In this document: positions 8,612 through 17,570 of the stretch, piece after piece
How positions within the stretch are numbered: the stretch's first letter is position 1
How the letters are laid out: each line of letters starts with the position of its first letter
Source of the DNA: Aliitabrizicola sp031408575
GTDB taxonomy: Bacteria; Pseudomonadota; Alphaproteobacteria; Rhodobacterales; Rhodobacteraceae
Reading direction: 5' to 3'
DNA: 64,000 nucleotides
NCBI GenBank assembly: GCA_031408575.1
Contig: JANNWS010000090.1
Span: forward strand, 1 to 64,000
Position numbers and translations under genes: made by a program
Notes under the pieces: model-generated
Told to the model about the DNA's origin: nothing
Seen by the model: only the letters and a program-made list of their open reading frames with translations
Database searches by the model: none

Positions 8612-9577
8612 TCAGGTTCGCATCACCTGCGCGAGGTAGGCGGCGCAGCCGGTAAGGGGGGCGTAGTCATCTTCCAGGATCGTCACGGCGAAGTTCTGCA
8701 TGAAACCGGAAAAGCGGCCCTTGTCACGGAAGGCTTCCTCAAAGCCCATCGGGCCGAGATGTTCGGTAAAGGCGCGGGCGATGCCGCCGACAAGGTAGAT
8801 ACCGCCGAACGGCAGATGGATTAGCGCGAGGTTGCCCGATTCCGCCCCGAGGAGGCGGGTGAAAAGCTGAGCCGTGGCAAGGGCATGGACGTCGCCACCT
8901 GTGTCGATCGCCGCCATGATCTGGGCGGAGGAACGTTCCTGCGGGGTGCCTGCTTCCATCGTCACGAACCCGTAGAGGCGTTCCAGCCCGCGGCCGGACA
9001 TCACATCCTCGACGCCGGGAAAGCCGTGGGCAGATTCGACGTACTGGGCAAGGCGCAGATCGGCCTCGGTGCGGATCGGCATGTTGACGTGGCCGCATTC
9101 CGATGCAGTGACGATGCGGCCCCATTGGGTTTGATGCACCGAAGCTGCGTTGAAACCGGTGCCGACATTGATCACCAGCATCGCGGCACCGAGAACCTGC
9201 GGGCCGCGGATCAGCGGTCGAAGCTTGTCCGGCGCGATGTGCCCCAGCGCATAACCGGGGGCTTGCAGGTCGTTCAGGATCGCCACCTTGGTGGCCCCGG
9301 TGGGACGGGTCAGGGTGCCATGGTCAATCGTCCAGTCGCGGTTGGTGAGGGTGGCAACCTGGTCCTTGACCGGCCCGGCAGCGGCGACACAACTGGCCGC
9401 GATGCCCGTCACGCCGGCATCGGCCATGTAGCGCGTCAACACGAATTCCAGTCCGGAAAAGTCGTCATTGCGAAACCGGCGCACCGAGTCGGGGCGGATT
9501 ACGGTGCCGTCGGCAAGGGCCACGCGCGTGTTGGTGCCGCCGATATCGGCAACGAGGCAAAGAGGGGCGGTTGGCAT
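8612..9577 (-). CDS. glk: Glucokinase
   Basis: 321-residue cytoplasmic glucokinase of the Glk (proteobacterial hexokinase) family, phosphorylating glucose with ATP. It shows the phosphate-binding start LVADIGGTNTRVAL, the INVGTGFN loop near residue 140, an EXGH-like SECGHVNMP segment, and GGIYLVGGIAR near the C-terminus. The ATG at 9577 gives the usual family N-terminus; an upstream in-frame ATG would overlap bglA. It is the last gene of the minus-strand aglR-bglA-glk run, so glucose released by the glucosidases of this locus is fed straight into glycolysis or the Entner-Doudoroff route. Confidence 0.92.
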   Translation of the reverse strand: MPTAPLCLVADIGGTNTRVALADGTVIRPDSVRRFRNDDFSGLEFVLTRYMADAGVTGIAASCVAAAGPVKDQVATLTNRDWTIDHGTLTRPTGATKVAILNDLQAPGYALGHIAPDKLRPLIRGPQVLGAAMLVINVGTGFNAASVHQTQWGRIVTASECGHVNMPIRTEADLRLAQYVESAHGFPGVEDVMSGRGLERLYGFVTMEAGTPQERSSAQIMAAIDTGGDVHALATAQLFTRLLGAESGNLALIHLPFGGIYLVGGIARAFTEHLGPMGFEEAFRDKGRFSGFMQNFAVTILEDDYAPLTGCAAYLAQVMRT

Positions 9578-9617
9578 GGCGGCGGCTCCGGGTCTTCTAT
9601 CGCGCGATGGCTGGCGA

Positions 9618-10949
9618 TCAGTCGTTGCGCGCAAGCGCGCGGGCTAGAGCGTGATAGGATGCTTTTGGCGTGCGCTGCAAGGTTTCGAAATCGACATGCA
9701 CCAAGCCGAAACGCTTCTCGTATCCCAGCGCCCATTCGTAATTGTCCAGAAGCGACCAGTAGAAGAACCCTTTCACATTCGCGCCTTCGGCAATCGCACG
9801 CCGTGCCGCGTCCAGATGGGCAAAGAGGTAATCCTCGCGGATGTGGTCGTTGACCGTGCCGTTGAGCAGCTCATCCGCGTTGGCCATGCCGTTTTCGGTC
9901 ACATAAATCGGCAGGTCGCCCACATAGTCGCGCGCCATGCGGGTGAGGAAATGGTGCAGGCCGTCGGGATAGACCTCCCATCCCATCTGGGTCGTGGCAA
10001 GGGGTCCGGTCAACTCGCGCGTATGCGGCCAGGCGGTATCCGAGGCGAAGGCGTGGATGTGGCGGGTGTAATAGTTGACGCCCAGCCAATCAAGTTTCTG
10101 CCTGATCAGAGGCATGTCGTCTTGCCAGTCTTTGGGCATGTGGGGGGCGAGACCGGCCATGACTTCGGCGGGGTAGGTGCCGCGTGTAATGCCTTCGATG
10201 AACCAACGGTTGAAGATGGCGTCCTGCGTGGCGGCCGCTGCCATGTCGGCGGCCAGGTCGCTAGCCGGGGTGGCATGGTCGAAGTTCAGTACGATGCCCA
10301 GGTTGGGCTGGCCCAAAGCGCGCAACCGTTCCATCGCGGCACCATGGGCCAGCAGGATGTGGTGCATGGCGCGCGCTGTGGCGCGGATATCGCGCTGGCC
10401 GGGGGCGTGCGCGCCATGAAAATGCGACAGCCAGGCGACGCACCACGGCTCGTTGATGGTCGCGGTCGTGGCCACGCGGTCACCGATGCGGCGGCTGATG
10501 ATCTCGGCGAAATCGGCGAAGTGATGGGCGGTGTCGCGGTTGGTCCAGCCGCCAAGATCCGCCAGTGCCGAGGGCATTTCCCAGTGATAGAGCGTCTGGA
10601 ACGGCTTCAGGCCGCGCGCCAGCATCCCGTCAACCAGCCGGTCGTAAAAATCCAGCCCTTCGGCATTGGGGGTGCCGCGCCCTTCGGGCAGCACACGCGC
10701 CCAACTTGTGGAAAAGCGGTAGGCATCGAAATTACCGTCGCGCAGCAGATCAAGGTCGGCGGGCCAGCGGTGGTAGTGGTCGCAGGCAATAGCCCCGTCT
10801 TCGGCGCGCACCACGTTGCCGGGGGTGGCAGCGAAAGTGTCCCAATGGGTGGACCCGGCCCCGCCGAAACCATGACCTTCGATCTGATAGGCGGCGGTGG
10901 CCGCGCCGAATAGGAAATCGTCGGGAAAATCGGCGCGCGTCAGGGTCAT
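9618..10949 (-). CDS. bglA: Beta-glucosidase, GH1 family
   Basis: 443 residues, a full-length GH1 (beta/alpha)8 barrel. The N-terminal signature FLFGAATAAYQIEG, the acid/base Glu in TINEPWC (about residue 165) and the nucleophile Glu in YVTENGMA (about residue 350) are all present. It hydrolyses beta-glucosides to glucose. No signal peptide, so it acts in the cytoplasm on imported disaccharides. Only four bases separate it from aglR and about 40 from glk, so the three genes form one operon. With AglA on the other strand, the locus can process both alpha- and beta-linked glucosides. Confidence 0.93.
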   Translation of the reverse strand: MTLTRADFPDDFLFGAATAAYQIEGHGFGGAGSTHWDTFAATPGNVVRAEDGAIACDHYHRWPADLDLLRDGNFDAYRFSTSWARVLPEGRGTPNAEGLDFYDRLVDGMLARGLKPFQTLYHWEMPSALADLGGWTNRDTAHHFADFAEIISRRIGDRVATTATINEPWCVAWLSHFHGAHAPGQRDIRATARAMHHILLAHGAAMERLRALGQPNLGIVLNFDHATPASDLAADMAAAATQDAIFNRWFIEGITRGTYPAEVMAGLAPHMPKDWQDDMPLIRQKLDWLGVNYYTRHIHAFASDTAWPHTRELTGPLATTQMGWEVYPDGLHHFLTRMARDYVGDLPIYVTENGMANADELLNGTVNDHIREDYLFAHLDAARRAIAEGANVKGFFYWSLLDNYEWALGYEKRFGLVHVDFETLQRTPKASYHALARALARND

Positions 10950-10953
10950 GGTG

Positions 10954-12000
10954 TCAGGTCCGGTGCGGGGTTTGTCCGGCAGGCACGGGGCCTGTGGACT
11001 GACCGATGATCAATTCCGCCTCGAGCAGGCGTTGCTGCGGCGCGGTTTCGGGATGGGCGATGATGTCGAGCAGCATTTCCGCCGTCTGTCGCCCGGCATC
11101 GCGCACAGACGACCGGGTGGCGGTGTAGATCGGCACGTCATCACCATTCTTGAGGTAGCTGAGTTCATCATCATGGATGATGATCGAGATATCCGTGCCA
11201 AGGCGCAGGTTGTTTTCTTCGACCGCACGGCGCACACCAAGGGCGGAAATCATCGACGAGACCAGAAAGGCGGTGGGCGGATGATACAGTTCCAGCATCG
11301 CGCGGGCGGCGCGGTAGCCGCGCAGTTCCGTCATTTCTTCGGATGACATCAGCACGGGATCAGGCGCGATGCCGCGTGTGGACAGCGCATCAAGATATCC
11401 GGTGCGGCGGCGGATCGCGAAATCCATGAACTCCAGCCCGTTGATCAGTGCGATCCGGCGGTGGCCCAGATCGAGCAGGAATTCGGTGGCACGCTGAAAC
11501 GACCTCCGGTTGTTCACGTCAAGCCAGGAATAGGGAGTTGACGTGCCGGTGGCGCGGCCGTGGACGACAAAGGGAAAGCCGATTTCGGTCAGCAGCGGCA
11601 GCCGGGGATCATTCATCCGGGGGCCATGGACGATAATGCCGTCCACCGTGCCGCGCGCGCGCAGGTCATGATAGATGCGATCCTCGTCATCATCGGGAAC
11701 GATGGACAGGATCATGTCATAGCCGTTGCGGGAATACGTCTCGCCCGCGCCGGCGATGAAATCGGCAAAGACCGGGTTCACGATTTCATGCTTGGACGTG
11801 ATGGGGATGACGTGGCCTATCGCCATTGCGCGCCCGGTCGCCAGGCTGATCGCGCGTGTATTCGGGCGGTAGTTGTGGCGCTTGGCCGCTGCCATGACCC
11901 GTTCGCGCGTGGCCTCGTTCACTTCGGGATAGCCGTTCAATGCACGGCTGACCGTGGTCGGCGATAGGCCGAGCTTCAGGGCCAGCTCCTTGAGATTCAT
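10954..12000 (-). CDS. aglR: LacI-family regulator of alpha-glucoside genes
   Basis: 348 residues with an N-terminal LacI helix-turn-helix (MNLKELALKLGLSPTTVSRALNGY) and a periplasmic-binding-protein-like sensor domain. It stands divergent from aglE, exactly as AglR does in the Sinorhizobium meliloti agl cluster, so it is probably the repressor answering to alpha-glucosides. Two LacI-type dyads with a central CG lie in the 267-base gap to aglE, one just upstream of its own start, which suggests autoregulation. It leads the minus-strand operon with bglA and glk. Confidence 0.88.
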   Translation of the reverse strand: MNLKELALKLGLSPTTVSRALNGYPEVNEATRERVMAAAKRHNYRPNTRAISLATGRAMAIGHVIPITSKHEIVNPVFADFIAGAGETYSRNGYDMILSIVPDDDEDRIYHDLRARGTVDGIIVHGPRMNDPRLPLLTEIGFPFVVHGRATGTSTPYSWLDVNNRRSFQRATEFLLDLGHRRIALINGLEFMDFAIRRRTGYLDALSTRGIAPDPVLMSSEEMTELRGYRAARAMLELYHPPTAFLVSSMISALGVRRAVEENNLRLGTDISIIIHDDELSYLKNGDDVPIYTATRSSVRDAGRQTAEMLLDIIAHPETAPQQRLLEAELIIGQSTGPVPAGQTPHRT

Positions 12001-12012
12001 TGGTATGCTGCG

Positions 12013-12028
12013 TCCAAACCGGTTTCAA
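12013..12028. promoter_or_regulatory. Candidate AglR operator 1
   Basis: TCCAAACCGGTTTCAA with the perfect inner dyad AAACCGGTTT, centred on CG as is usual for LacI-family sites. It lies 13-28 bases upstream of the aglR start codon, so binding would block aglR itself. It shares the TCCAAA left arm and central CG with the site at 12188. Confidence 0.65.
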
Positions 12029-12187
12029 TCGGTGCTTACTGTAGCCAAGGGGTTCCGCCGCGTCAAAGCCAATCCGAATGGCTGCTTGTGCAGCATGATG
12101 GCTTTCTGCGCATGCAAACAAGGCTTTCGACACAAAGCAGGCGTTGGCTGGATTGACTTGTGGACGATCATCAGTGAGTGTGCCTTG

Positions 12188-12203
12188 TCCAAAGCGGTTT
12201 GGA
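12188..12203. promoter_or_regulatory. Candidate AglR operator 2
   Basis: TCCAAAGCGGTTTGGA has six-base perfect arms and a central CG with one mismatched pair. It lies 65 bases upstream of the aglE start codon, where it could repress the aglEFGAK operon. The rest of the 12029-12267 gap shows no gene; no confident -10/-35 pair was identified. Confidence 0.65.
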
Positions 12204-12267
12204 CTTGATTCTTACCGCATGGAACTTCGCGGCGCGCCCTCAGGGCTCGCCCAACTGGGAGGTAGCG

Positions 12268-13617
12268 ATGAAGACCAGACTGTTTGCAAGTGCGGCTGCA
12301 CTTGCGATCCTTGCCGGCGGCGTGCATGCGCAGGATCTGAAATTCGCGCCGGGCGAAGATGCCCGGTTCAGCTGGGACAGCTTTGAGGCGTTGAAAGGCA
12401 CCGATCTTGCGGGCCAGACGCTTCGGATCGACGGGCCTTGGGGCGGCGTCGACAAGGATCTGTTCAACACGGTGATCGCCTATTTCAACGCGGCGACCGG
12501 CGCCAAGGTGGAATATACCGGTGGCGACGGCTTTGAGCAGCGCGTGATGATCGACGTCGAGGCAGGCTCTCCCCCCGGTCTGGCCGTGGTGCCGCAGCCG
12601 GGCCTCGCGCGTGACCTTGCAGCGCGTGGCAAGCTGACCCCGGTGGGCGAGGATGTCGCGGCCTGGGTCAAGGAAAACTATGCCGCCGGTCAATCATGGG
12701 TTGATCTGGCGACGTTCCCCGGCGCGGATGGCGCCAGCGCGCTTTACGGGCTTTTCTACAAGGTCGATGTGAAATCGCTGGTCTGGTATGTACCGGAAAA
12801 CTTTGAAGATGCCGGCTACGACGTGCCGACCACGATGGAAGATCTGAAGGCGCTGACCGAACAGATCGTCGCTGATGGCGGAACGCCGTGGTGCATCGGT
12901 CTGGGATCGGGTCCGGCGACCGGCTGGCCTGCGACCGACTGGGTCGAGGACATGATGCTGCGGGTGAACACGCCGCAGGATTACGATGCCTGGGTGTCGA
13001 ACGAGTTGAAGTTCAACGATCCCAAGGTCGTGGCTGCAATCGAAGAGTTCGGCCTGTTCGCGAAGAACGACAAGTTCGTGGCGGGTGGTTCCGGTGCGGT
13101 CGGGTCGACCGACTTCCGTGACAGTCCTAAAGGTTTGTTTGCATCGCCTCCACAGTGCTACATGCACCGTCAGGCATCGTTCATTCCGTCGTTCTTCCCG
13201 GAAGGTACGGTCGTGGGCGAGGATGCAGATTTCTTCTACTTCCCGGCCTTCGCGGACAAAGACCTGGGCAAGCCCGTTCTGGGCGCAGGCACCCTGTTCG
13301 TGATCACGCAGGACAGCCCCGTCGCACAGGCGTTCATCCGCTATCTGGAAACCCCGATCGCGCATGAAATCTGGATGGCGCAGACCGGTTTCCTGACCCC
13401 GCACAAGGGTGTCAACACCGAAGTCTATGGTGATCCGACGCTGAAGAAGCTGGGTGATGTTCTGCTGCAGGCCGACACGTTCCGCTTTGACGGGTCTGAC
13501 CTGATGCCGGGTGCCATCGGCGCCGGTGTGTTCTGGACCGGAATGGTCGACTATGTGGGCGGCAAGTCCGCACAGGAAGTCGCCGACACGATCCAGAAAA
13601 CGTGGGACGGCCTGTAG
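12268..13617 (+). CDS. aglE: Alpha-glucoside ABC transporter, periplasmic binding protein
   Basis: 449-residue family 1 extracellular solute-binding protein with a clear Sec signal peptide (MKTRLFASAAALAILAGG, cleavage after VHAQ). It captures alpha-glucosides such as maltose, trehalose or sucrose in the periplasm for AglFGK; the exact range is inferred from the S. meliloti AglE system. ATG at 12268 is chosen because GGGAGGT precedes it and the signal peptide starts there; longer in-frame starts lack both. First gene of aglE-F-G-A-K. A 10-base-pair hairpin follows its stop codon. Confidence 0.92.
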   Translation: MKTRLFASAAALAILAGGVHAQDLKFAPGEDARFSWDSFEALKGTDLAGQTLRIDGPWGGVDKDLFNTVIAYFNAATGAKVEYTGGDGFEQRVMIDVEAGSPPGLAVVPQPGLARDLAARGKLTPVGEDVAAWVKENYAAGQSWVDLATFPGADGASALYGLFYKVDVKSLVWYVPENFEDAGYDVPTTMEDLKALTEQIVADGGTPWCIGLGSGPATGWPATDWVEDMMLRVNTPQDYDAWVSNELKFNDPKVVAAIEEFGLFAKNDKFVAGGSGAVGSTDFRDSPKGLFASPPQCYMHRQASFIPSFFPEGTVVGEDADFFYFPAFADKDLGKPVLGAGTLFVITQDSPVAQAFIRYLETPIAHEIWMAQTGFLTPHKGVNTEVYGDPTLKKLGDVLLQADTFRFDGSDLMPGAIGAGVFWTGMVDYVGGKSAQEVADTIQKTWDGL

Positions 13618-13633
13618 TACCGCAAGTCTGATA

Positions 13634-13667
13634 TTGCCCGCCGTGTTCTTTGGGATGCGGCGGGCAA
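13634..13667 (+). other. Hairpin between aglE and aglF
   Basis: Perfect 10-base-pair stem TTGCCCGCCG/CGGCGGGCAA with a 14-base loop, 17 bases after the aglE stop and with no T run. In binding-protein operons such as malE-malF a hairpin at this place protects the 5' message and gives more binding protein than permease. The same role is inferred here. Confidence 0.7.
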
Positions 13668-13749
13668 GCGACAACGCATTTTCAAAGCCACGGATAAACC
13701 GGGGCGCGCCGACCGGCCACGCCCGGTTCAGTCAATCGGGGGGAACACT

Positions 13750-14742
13750 TTGGAACAGTTCATGTTTGCCTTTGGCACCGTTTTTGTCGGTGTCGTCGGA
13801 TGTATCGGCTATTTCTTTGTGTCCAACATGGCGCTGGACGCAATTTATCCACCGCGCGGCGCGAATGCGGGGACGAACATCACGCGGGCGAATGCGATCC
13901 GGCCGTGGCTATTCCTGCTGCCCGCGATCATCATCCTGACGGTGTATCTGGTCTATCCGGTCTTTGTGTCGATCTACTATTCCTTCATGGACAAGGAAGG
14001 CGACGATTTCGTCGGCATCGCCAACTACGCTTGGATGATCGGCGATCAGAAGTTCCGCGAGTCGATGGTGAACAACATGCTGTGGCTGGTGATCGTGCCG
14101 GCGCTGGCCACGTTCTTTGGCCTGCTGGCGGCGGCGCTGACCGACCGTATCCGCTGGGGCAACTTTGCCAAGGCGATGATCTTCATGCCGATGGCGATCT
14201 CGATGATCGGGGCGGCGGTGATCTGGAAGCTGGTCTATGAATTCCGCGATGCAGGCCAGCAGCAGATCGGCATCCTGAATGCGATCGTGGTGTCCTTTGG
14301 CGGCACACCGCAGACCTGGCTGACCAACCCCGGCGTCAATTCATTCCTGCTGATGATCGTGCTGGTCTGGGTGCAGACCGGGTTTGCCATGGTGATCCTG
14401 TCGGCCGCACTGCGTGGAATTCCCGAAGAAACGGTCGAGGCGGCGGTGCTGGACGGGGCATCGCCGTTGCAGATCTTCTTCAAGATCAAGGTCCCGCAGA
14501 TCTGGGGAACAATCCTGGTCGTCTGGACCACGATCACCATCACCGTGCTGAAGGTGTTCGACATCGTCTATGCGATGACCAATGGCCAGTGGGGAACGCA
14601 GGTCTTGGGCAACATGATGTACAACCTGCAATTCACCTCCGGCGAAACGGGCAAGGCATCGGCGGTGGCGTTGGTCATCATGGTGCTGGTGTTGCCGGTG
14701 ATGATCTGGAACATCCGCAACGCCCGCAAGGAGATGCGCTGA
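13750..14742 (+). CDS. aglF: Alpha-glucoside ABC transporter permease AglF
   Basis: 330-residue inner-membrane permease (MalF type) with about seven or eight membrane segments and the cytoplasmic EAA loop EAAVLDGASPLQIFFKIKVP near residue 232, which docks on AglK. The start is taken as TTG at 13750, because GGGGGGA lies about six bases upstream; the first ATG at 13762 would be too far from it. It pairs with AglG, which begins two bases after its stop. All expected family features are present. Confidence 0.91.
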   Translation: MEQFMFAFGTVFVGVVGCIGYFFVSNMALDAIYPPRGANAGTNITRANAIRPWLFLLPAIIILTVYLVYPVFVSIYYSFMDKEGDDFVGIANYAWMIGDQKFRESMVNNMLWLVIVPALATFFGLLAAALTDRIRWGNFAKAMIFMPMAISMIGAAVIWKLVYEFRDAGQQQIGILNAIVVSFGGTPQTWLTNPGVNSFLLMIVLVWVQTGFAMVILSAALRGIPEETVEAAVLDGASPLQIFFKIKVPQIWGTILVVWTTITITVLKVFDIVYAMTNGQWGTQVLGNMMYNLQFTSGETGKASAVALVIMVLVLPVMIWNIRNARKEMR

Positions 14743-14743
14743 A

Positions 14744-15886
14744 ATGGTTGATATGGAAGGTATGGCGGGAACCAAATCCAGCCTCACCTGGGCGGTGAAC
14801 CTGTCGGCGGCGGCGCTGGTGATCTTGTGGCTGCTGCCCACACTGGGTCTTTTCATCTCGTCGTTCCGCGACCGCGACCAGATTTCGGGTTCGGGCTGGT
14901 GGCGGGCGCTGTCTGCGGCAGAGCAGACCATACAGGTGCGGGCCGGGGCGGCCGATACGGCCGTGCGTGAGGCCGATGTGTTCGTAATCACCGGCTCGGT
15001 CTGGGCTGACGGCAAGGTTGGCACGGTATCGGCCTTTGGCATCTCGGCCAAAGAGCCTGCGGCGTTTACCGCCGGCAGTCAGGCGACCACGACCGAAGGT
15101 TATGGCTTGCTGGTGCTGGAAGATGGCACCTACCGGCTGACGTCGCCCACCGTGTTCGAGGGCGCGCGGGGAAAGCGGTTTTTCGTGACCACCTCTACGC
15201 CGCCGCGTCTGACGACCGAGAACTATTCCCGCGTTCTGGGGGCCGAGGGCATCGGGCGCAGCTTTCTGAACACCCTGACGGTCACAATCCCGGCCACGGT
15301 CATACCGATCCTGGTTGCGGCCTTTGCGGCCTATGCGCTGGCCTGGATGGAGTTTCCGGGTCGCGCCTTGTTGATTGCGATTGTGGTGGGGTTGCTGGTG
15401 GTGCCGCTGCAACTGTCGTTGATCCCGCTGCTCAAGCTGCACAACAGCATCGGAATCGGGAAAAGCTATATGGGGATATGGCTGGCGCATACCGGGTTCG
15501 GCCTGCCGCTGGCGGTGTATTTGTTGCGAAACTACATGGTCGGATTGCCGCGTGAGATCATCGAGTCGGCACGAGTTGACGGGGCGACAGATTTCCAGAT
15601 CTTCCTGAAGATCATCCTGCCGCTGAGTTTTCCGGCACTGGCCTCGTTCGCGATCTTTCAGTTCCTGTGGACGTGGAATGATCTGTTGGTGGCGTTGGTT
15701 TTTCTGGGCAACACCGAAGATCAGCTTGTCATGACGGGGCGGCTGTCGGGGCTGATGGGGTCACGCGGCGGGGATTGGGAAATTCTGGCAACGGCGGCGT
15801 TCATTTCCATCTTCGTGCCGCTGGTCGTGTTCTTTGCAATGCAGAAATATCTGGTGCGCGGCCTGCTGGCCGGCTCGGTCAAGTAG
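14744..15886 (+). CDS. aglG: Alpha-glucoside ABC transporter permease AglG
   Basis: 380-residue MalG-type permease. After a first membrane segment (about 15-38) there is an unusually long periplasmic insert (about 45-165), as in other AglG proteins, then five more segments. The EAA loop ESARVDGATDFQIFLKIILP lies near residue 275. It forms the membrane channel with AglF. AAGGAG at the end of aglF serves as its ribosome site. The insert accounts for the length over ordinary MalG proteins (about 280-300 residues). Confidence 0.92.
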   Translation: MVDMEGMAGTKSSLTWAVNLSAAALVILWLLPTLGLFISSFRDRDQISGSGWWRALSAAEQTIQVRAGAADTAVREADVFVITGSVWADGKVGTVSAFGISAKEPAAFTAGSQATTTEGYGLLVLEDGTYRLTSPTVFEGARGKRFFVTTSTPPRLTTENYSRVLGAEGIGRSFLNTLTVTIPATVIPILVAAFAAYALAWMEFPGRALLIAIVVGLLVVPLQLSLIPLLKLHNSIGIGKSYMGIWLAHTGFGLPLAVYLLRNYMVGLPREIIESARVDGATDFQIFLKIILPLSFPALASFAIFQFLWTWNDLLVALVFLGNTEDQLVMTGRLSGLMGSRGGDWEILATAAFISIFVPLVVFFAMQKYLVRGLLAGSVK

Positions 15887-15899
15887 CGGAACAGAAGGC

Positions 15900-17546
15900 A
15901 TGACGGCAATGGGCGCAGTTGCGGCAAAGGCCACGGTGGATCGGGACTGGTGGCGTGGGGCGGTGATCTATCAGATCTACCCCCGCAGCTTTCAGGATTC
16001 GAATGGCGACGGGATCGGCGATCTGGGCGGCATCGTGCAGCGGTTGGATCATATTGCCGATCTGGGCGCGGATGCGGTCTGGATCAGCCCGTTCTTCACC
16101 AGCCCGATGAAGGACTTCGGCTATGACGTCAGCAACTACTGCGACGTCGATCCGATGTTCGGCACCCTCGCCGATTTTGATGCGGTGGTGGCGCGGGCCG
16201 GGGCGTTGGGCCTTAAGGTGATGATCGACCTTGTGCTGTCGCATACGTCCGACGCGCATCCGTGGTTTGCCGAGTCGCGCAAGAACCGTACGAACGCCAA
16301 AGCCGACTGGTTCGTCTGGGCCGAACCGAAACCCGACGGGACGCCGCCGAACAACTGGCTGTCGGTCTTTGGCGGGTCGGCCTGGGCCTGGGATGCGCGG
16401 CGCGAACAGTATTACCTGCACAACTTCCTGTCGTCGCAACCCGATCTGAACCTGCATGAACCAGCGGTGCAAGAGGCGCTACTTGATGTGGCGCGGTTCT
16501 GGCTGAAGCGGGGGGTGAACGGCTTCCGGCTGGATACGATCAACTTCTATTTCGCTGACAAGTATCTGCGCGACAACCCGGCGCTTCCCAAGGAACTGCG
16601 CAACGATTCCATCGCGCCGGGGGTGAACCCGTATAATCACCAGCTGCATCTGTTTTCCAAGAACCAGCCCGAGAACCTTGAGTTCCTGCAGAAATTCCGC
16701 GCGGTGCTTGAGCCGTTCGGGGCTGCGGCGGTGGGCGAGGTTGGTGACGCGCAGCGCGGGCTTGAGATCATGGCAGAGTATACGGCGGGCGGCGACAAGG
16801 TGCAGATGTGCTATCCGTTCGAGCTTTTGCAGCCGACCCGTGCAACAGCATCGGGGATCGAGGCGATATTTGCGCGACTGGCCAAGGCAGCACCCGATGC
16901 CTGGCCCTGCTGGGCCTATTCCAACCACGACACCATCCGGCACAGCACGCGCTGGGGGCTTTCTGACGCCGCGATAAGGGTTTACACGACGATGCTGATG
17001 TGCCTGCGTGGGTCGGTCTGCCTATATCAGGGCGAGGAACTGGGGCTGCCCGAGGCCGAACTGGCGTTCGAAGATCTGCAAGACCCCTACGGAATCGAGT
17101 TCTGGCCCGAATTCAAGGGCCGCGACGGCTGCCGCACCCCGATGGTGTGGGAGGCGGACAACCAGATGGGCGGCTTCACCACGGCGCCTTTGGCATGGTT
17201 GCCGGTACCGGCCATGCATCTGGGGCTTGCGGTGGCCAGACAGGCGCAGGACGCAGGCTCGATGCTGGGCCATTACACCCGCGCTCTGGCGCTGCGCCGC
17301 GCGTATCCGGTGTTGCGGGGCGGTGCTATGACGGGGATGCAGGCGCTGGGGGATGTCGTGCAGTTCCAGCGCGGGGATGGCGCAGGGGCGATGTTTTGCG
17401 CGTTCAATCTGGGGGATTCTGGCGCAACAATTCCTGCACCAGCGGGGAACTGGCGCAATATTGGCAACGATCTTGGGTCGGCGCAGATGGTTGGGGAAAC
17501 AATAACGCTTGATCCGTGGCAATGTTGCCTCGCGGTCAAAGACTGA
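15900..17546 (+). CDS. aglA: Alpha-glucosidase, GH13 family
   Basis: About 548-residue cytoplasmic GH13 enzyme of the oligo-1,6-glucosidase/alpha-glucosidase group, cleaving imported alpha-glucosides. The conserved regions are visible in order: DLVLSHTSD, GFRLDTINFYF with the nucleophile Asp, VGEVGD with the acid/base Glu, and YSNHDTIRH. YQIYPRSFQDSNGDGIGDL marks the N-terminus. Start could be ATG 15900 or ATG 15909; the second has better spacing from AGAAGG. It sits between the permeases and the ATPase as in S. meliloti aglEFGAK. Confidence 0.92.
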   Translation: MTAMGAVAAKATVDRDWWRGAVIYQIYPRSFQDSNGDGIGDLGGIVQRLDHIADLGADAVWISPFFTSPMKDFGYDVSNYCDVDPMFGTLADFDAVVARAGALGLKVMIDLVLSHTSDAHPWFAESRKNRTNAKADWFVWAEPKPDGTPPNNWLSVFGGSAWAWDARREQYYLHNFLSSQPDLNLHEPAVQEALLDVARFWLKRGVNGFRLDTINFYFADKYLRDNPALPKELRNDSIAPGVNPYNHQLHLFSKNQPENLEFLQKFRAVLEPFGAAAVGEVGDAQRGLEIMAEYTAGGDKVQMCYPFELLQPTRATASGIEAIFARLAKAAPDAWPCWAYSNHDTIRHSTRWGLSDAAIRVYTTMLMCLRGSVCLYQGEELGLPEAELAFEDLQDPYGIEFWPEFKGRDGCRTPMVWEADNQMGGFTTAPLAWLPVPAMHLGLAVARQAQDAGSMLGHYTRALALRRAYPVLRGGAMTGMQALGDVVQFQRGDGAGAMFCAFNLGDSGATIPAPAGNWRNIGNDLGSAQMVGETITLDPWQCCLAVKD

Positions 17547-17570
17547 TACGGATCAAGGGGAGGGACGGCC

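Noticed and set aside
8477..8824. 115-residue plus-strand open frame across the glk 3' end
   Set aside because: It runs through the intergenic repeat and antisense to glk, with no motif.
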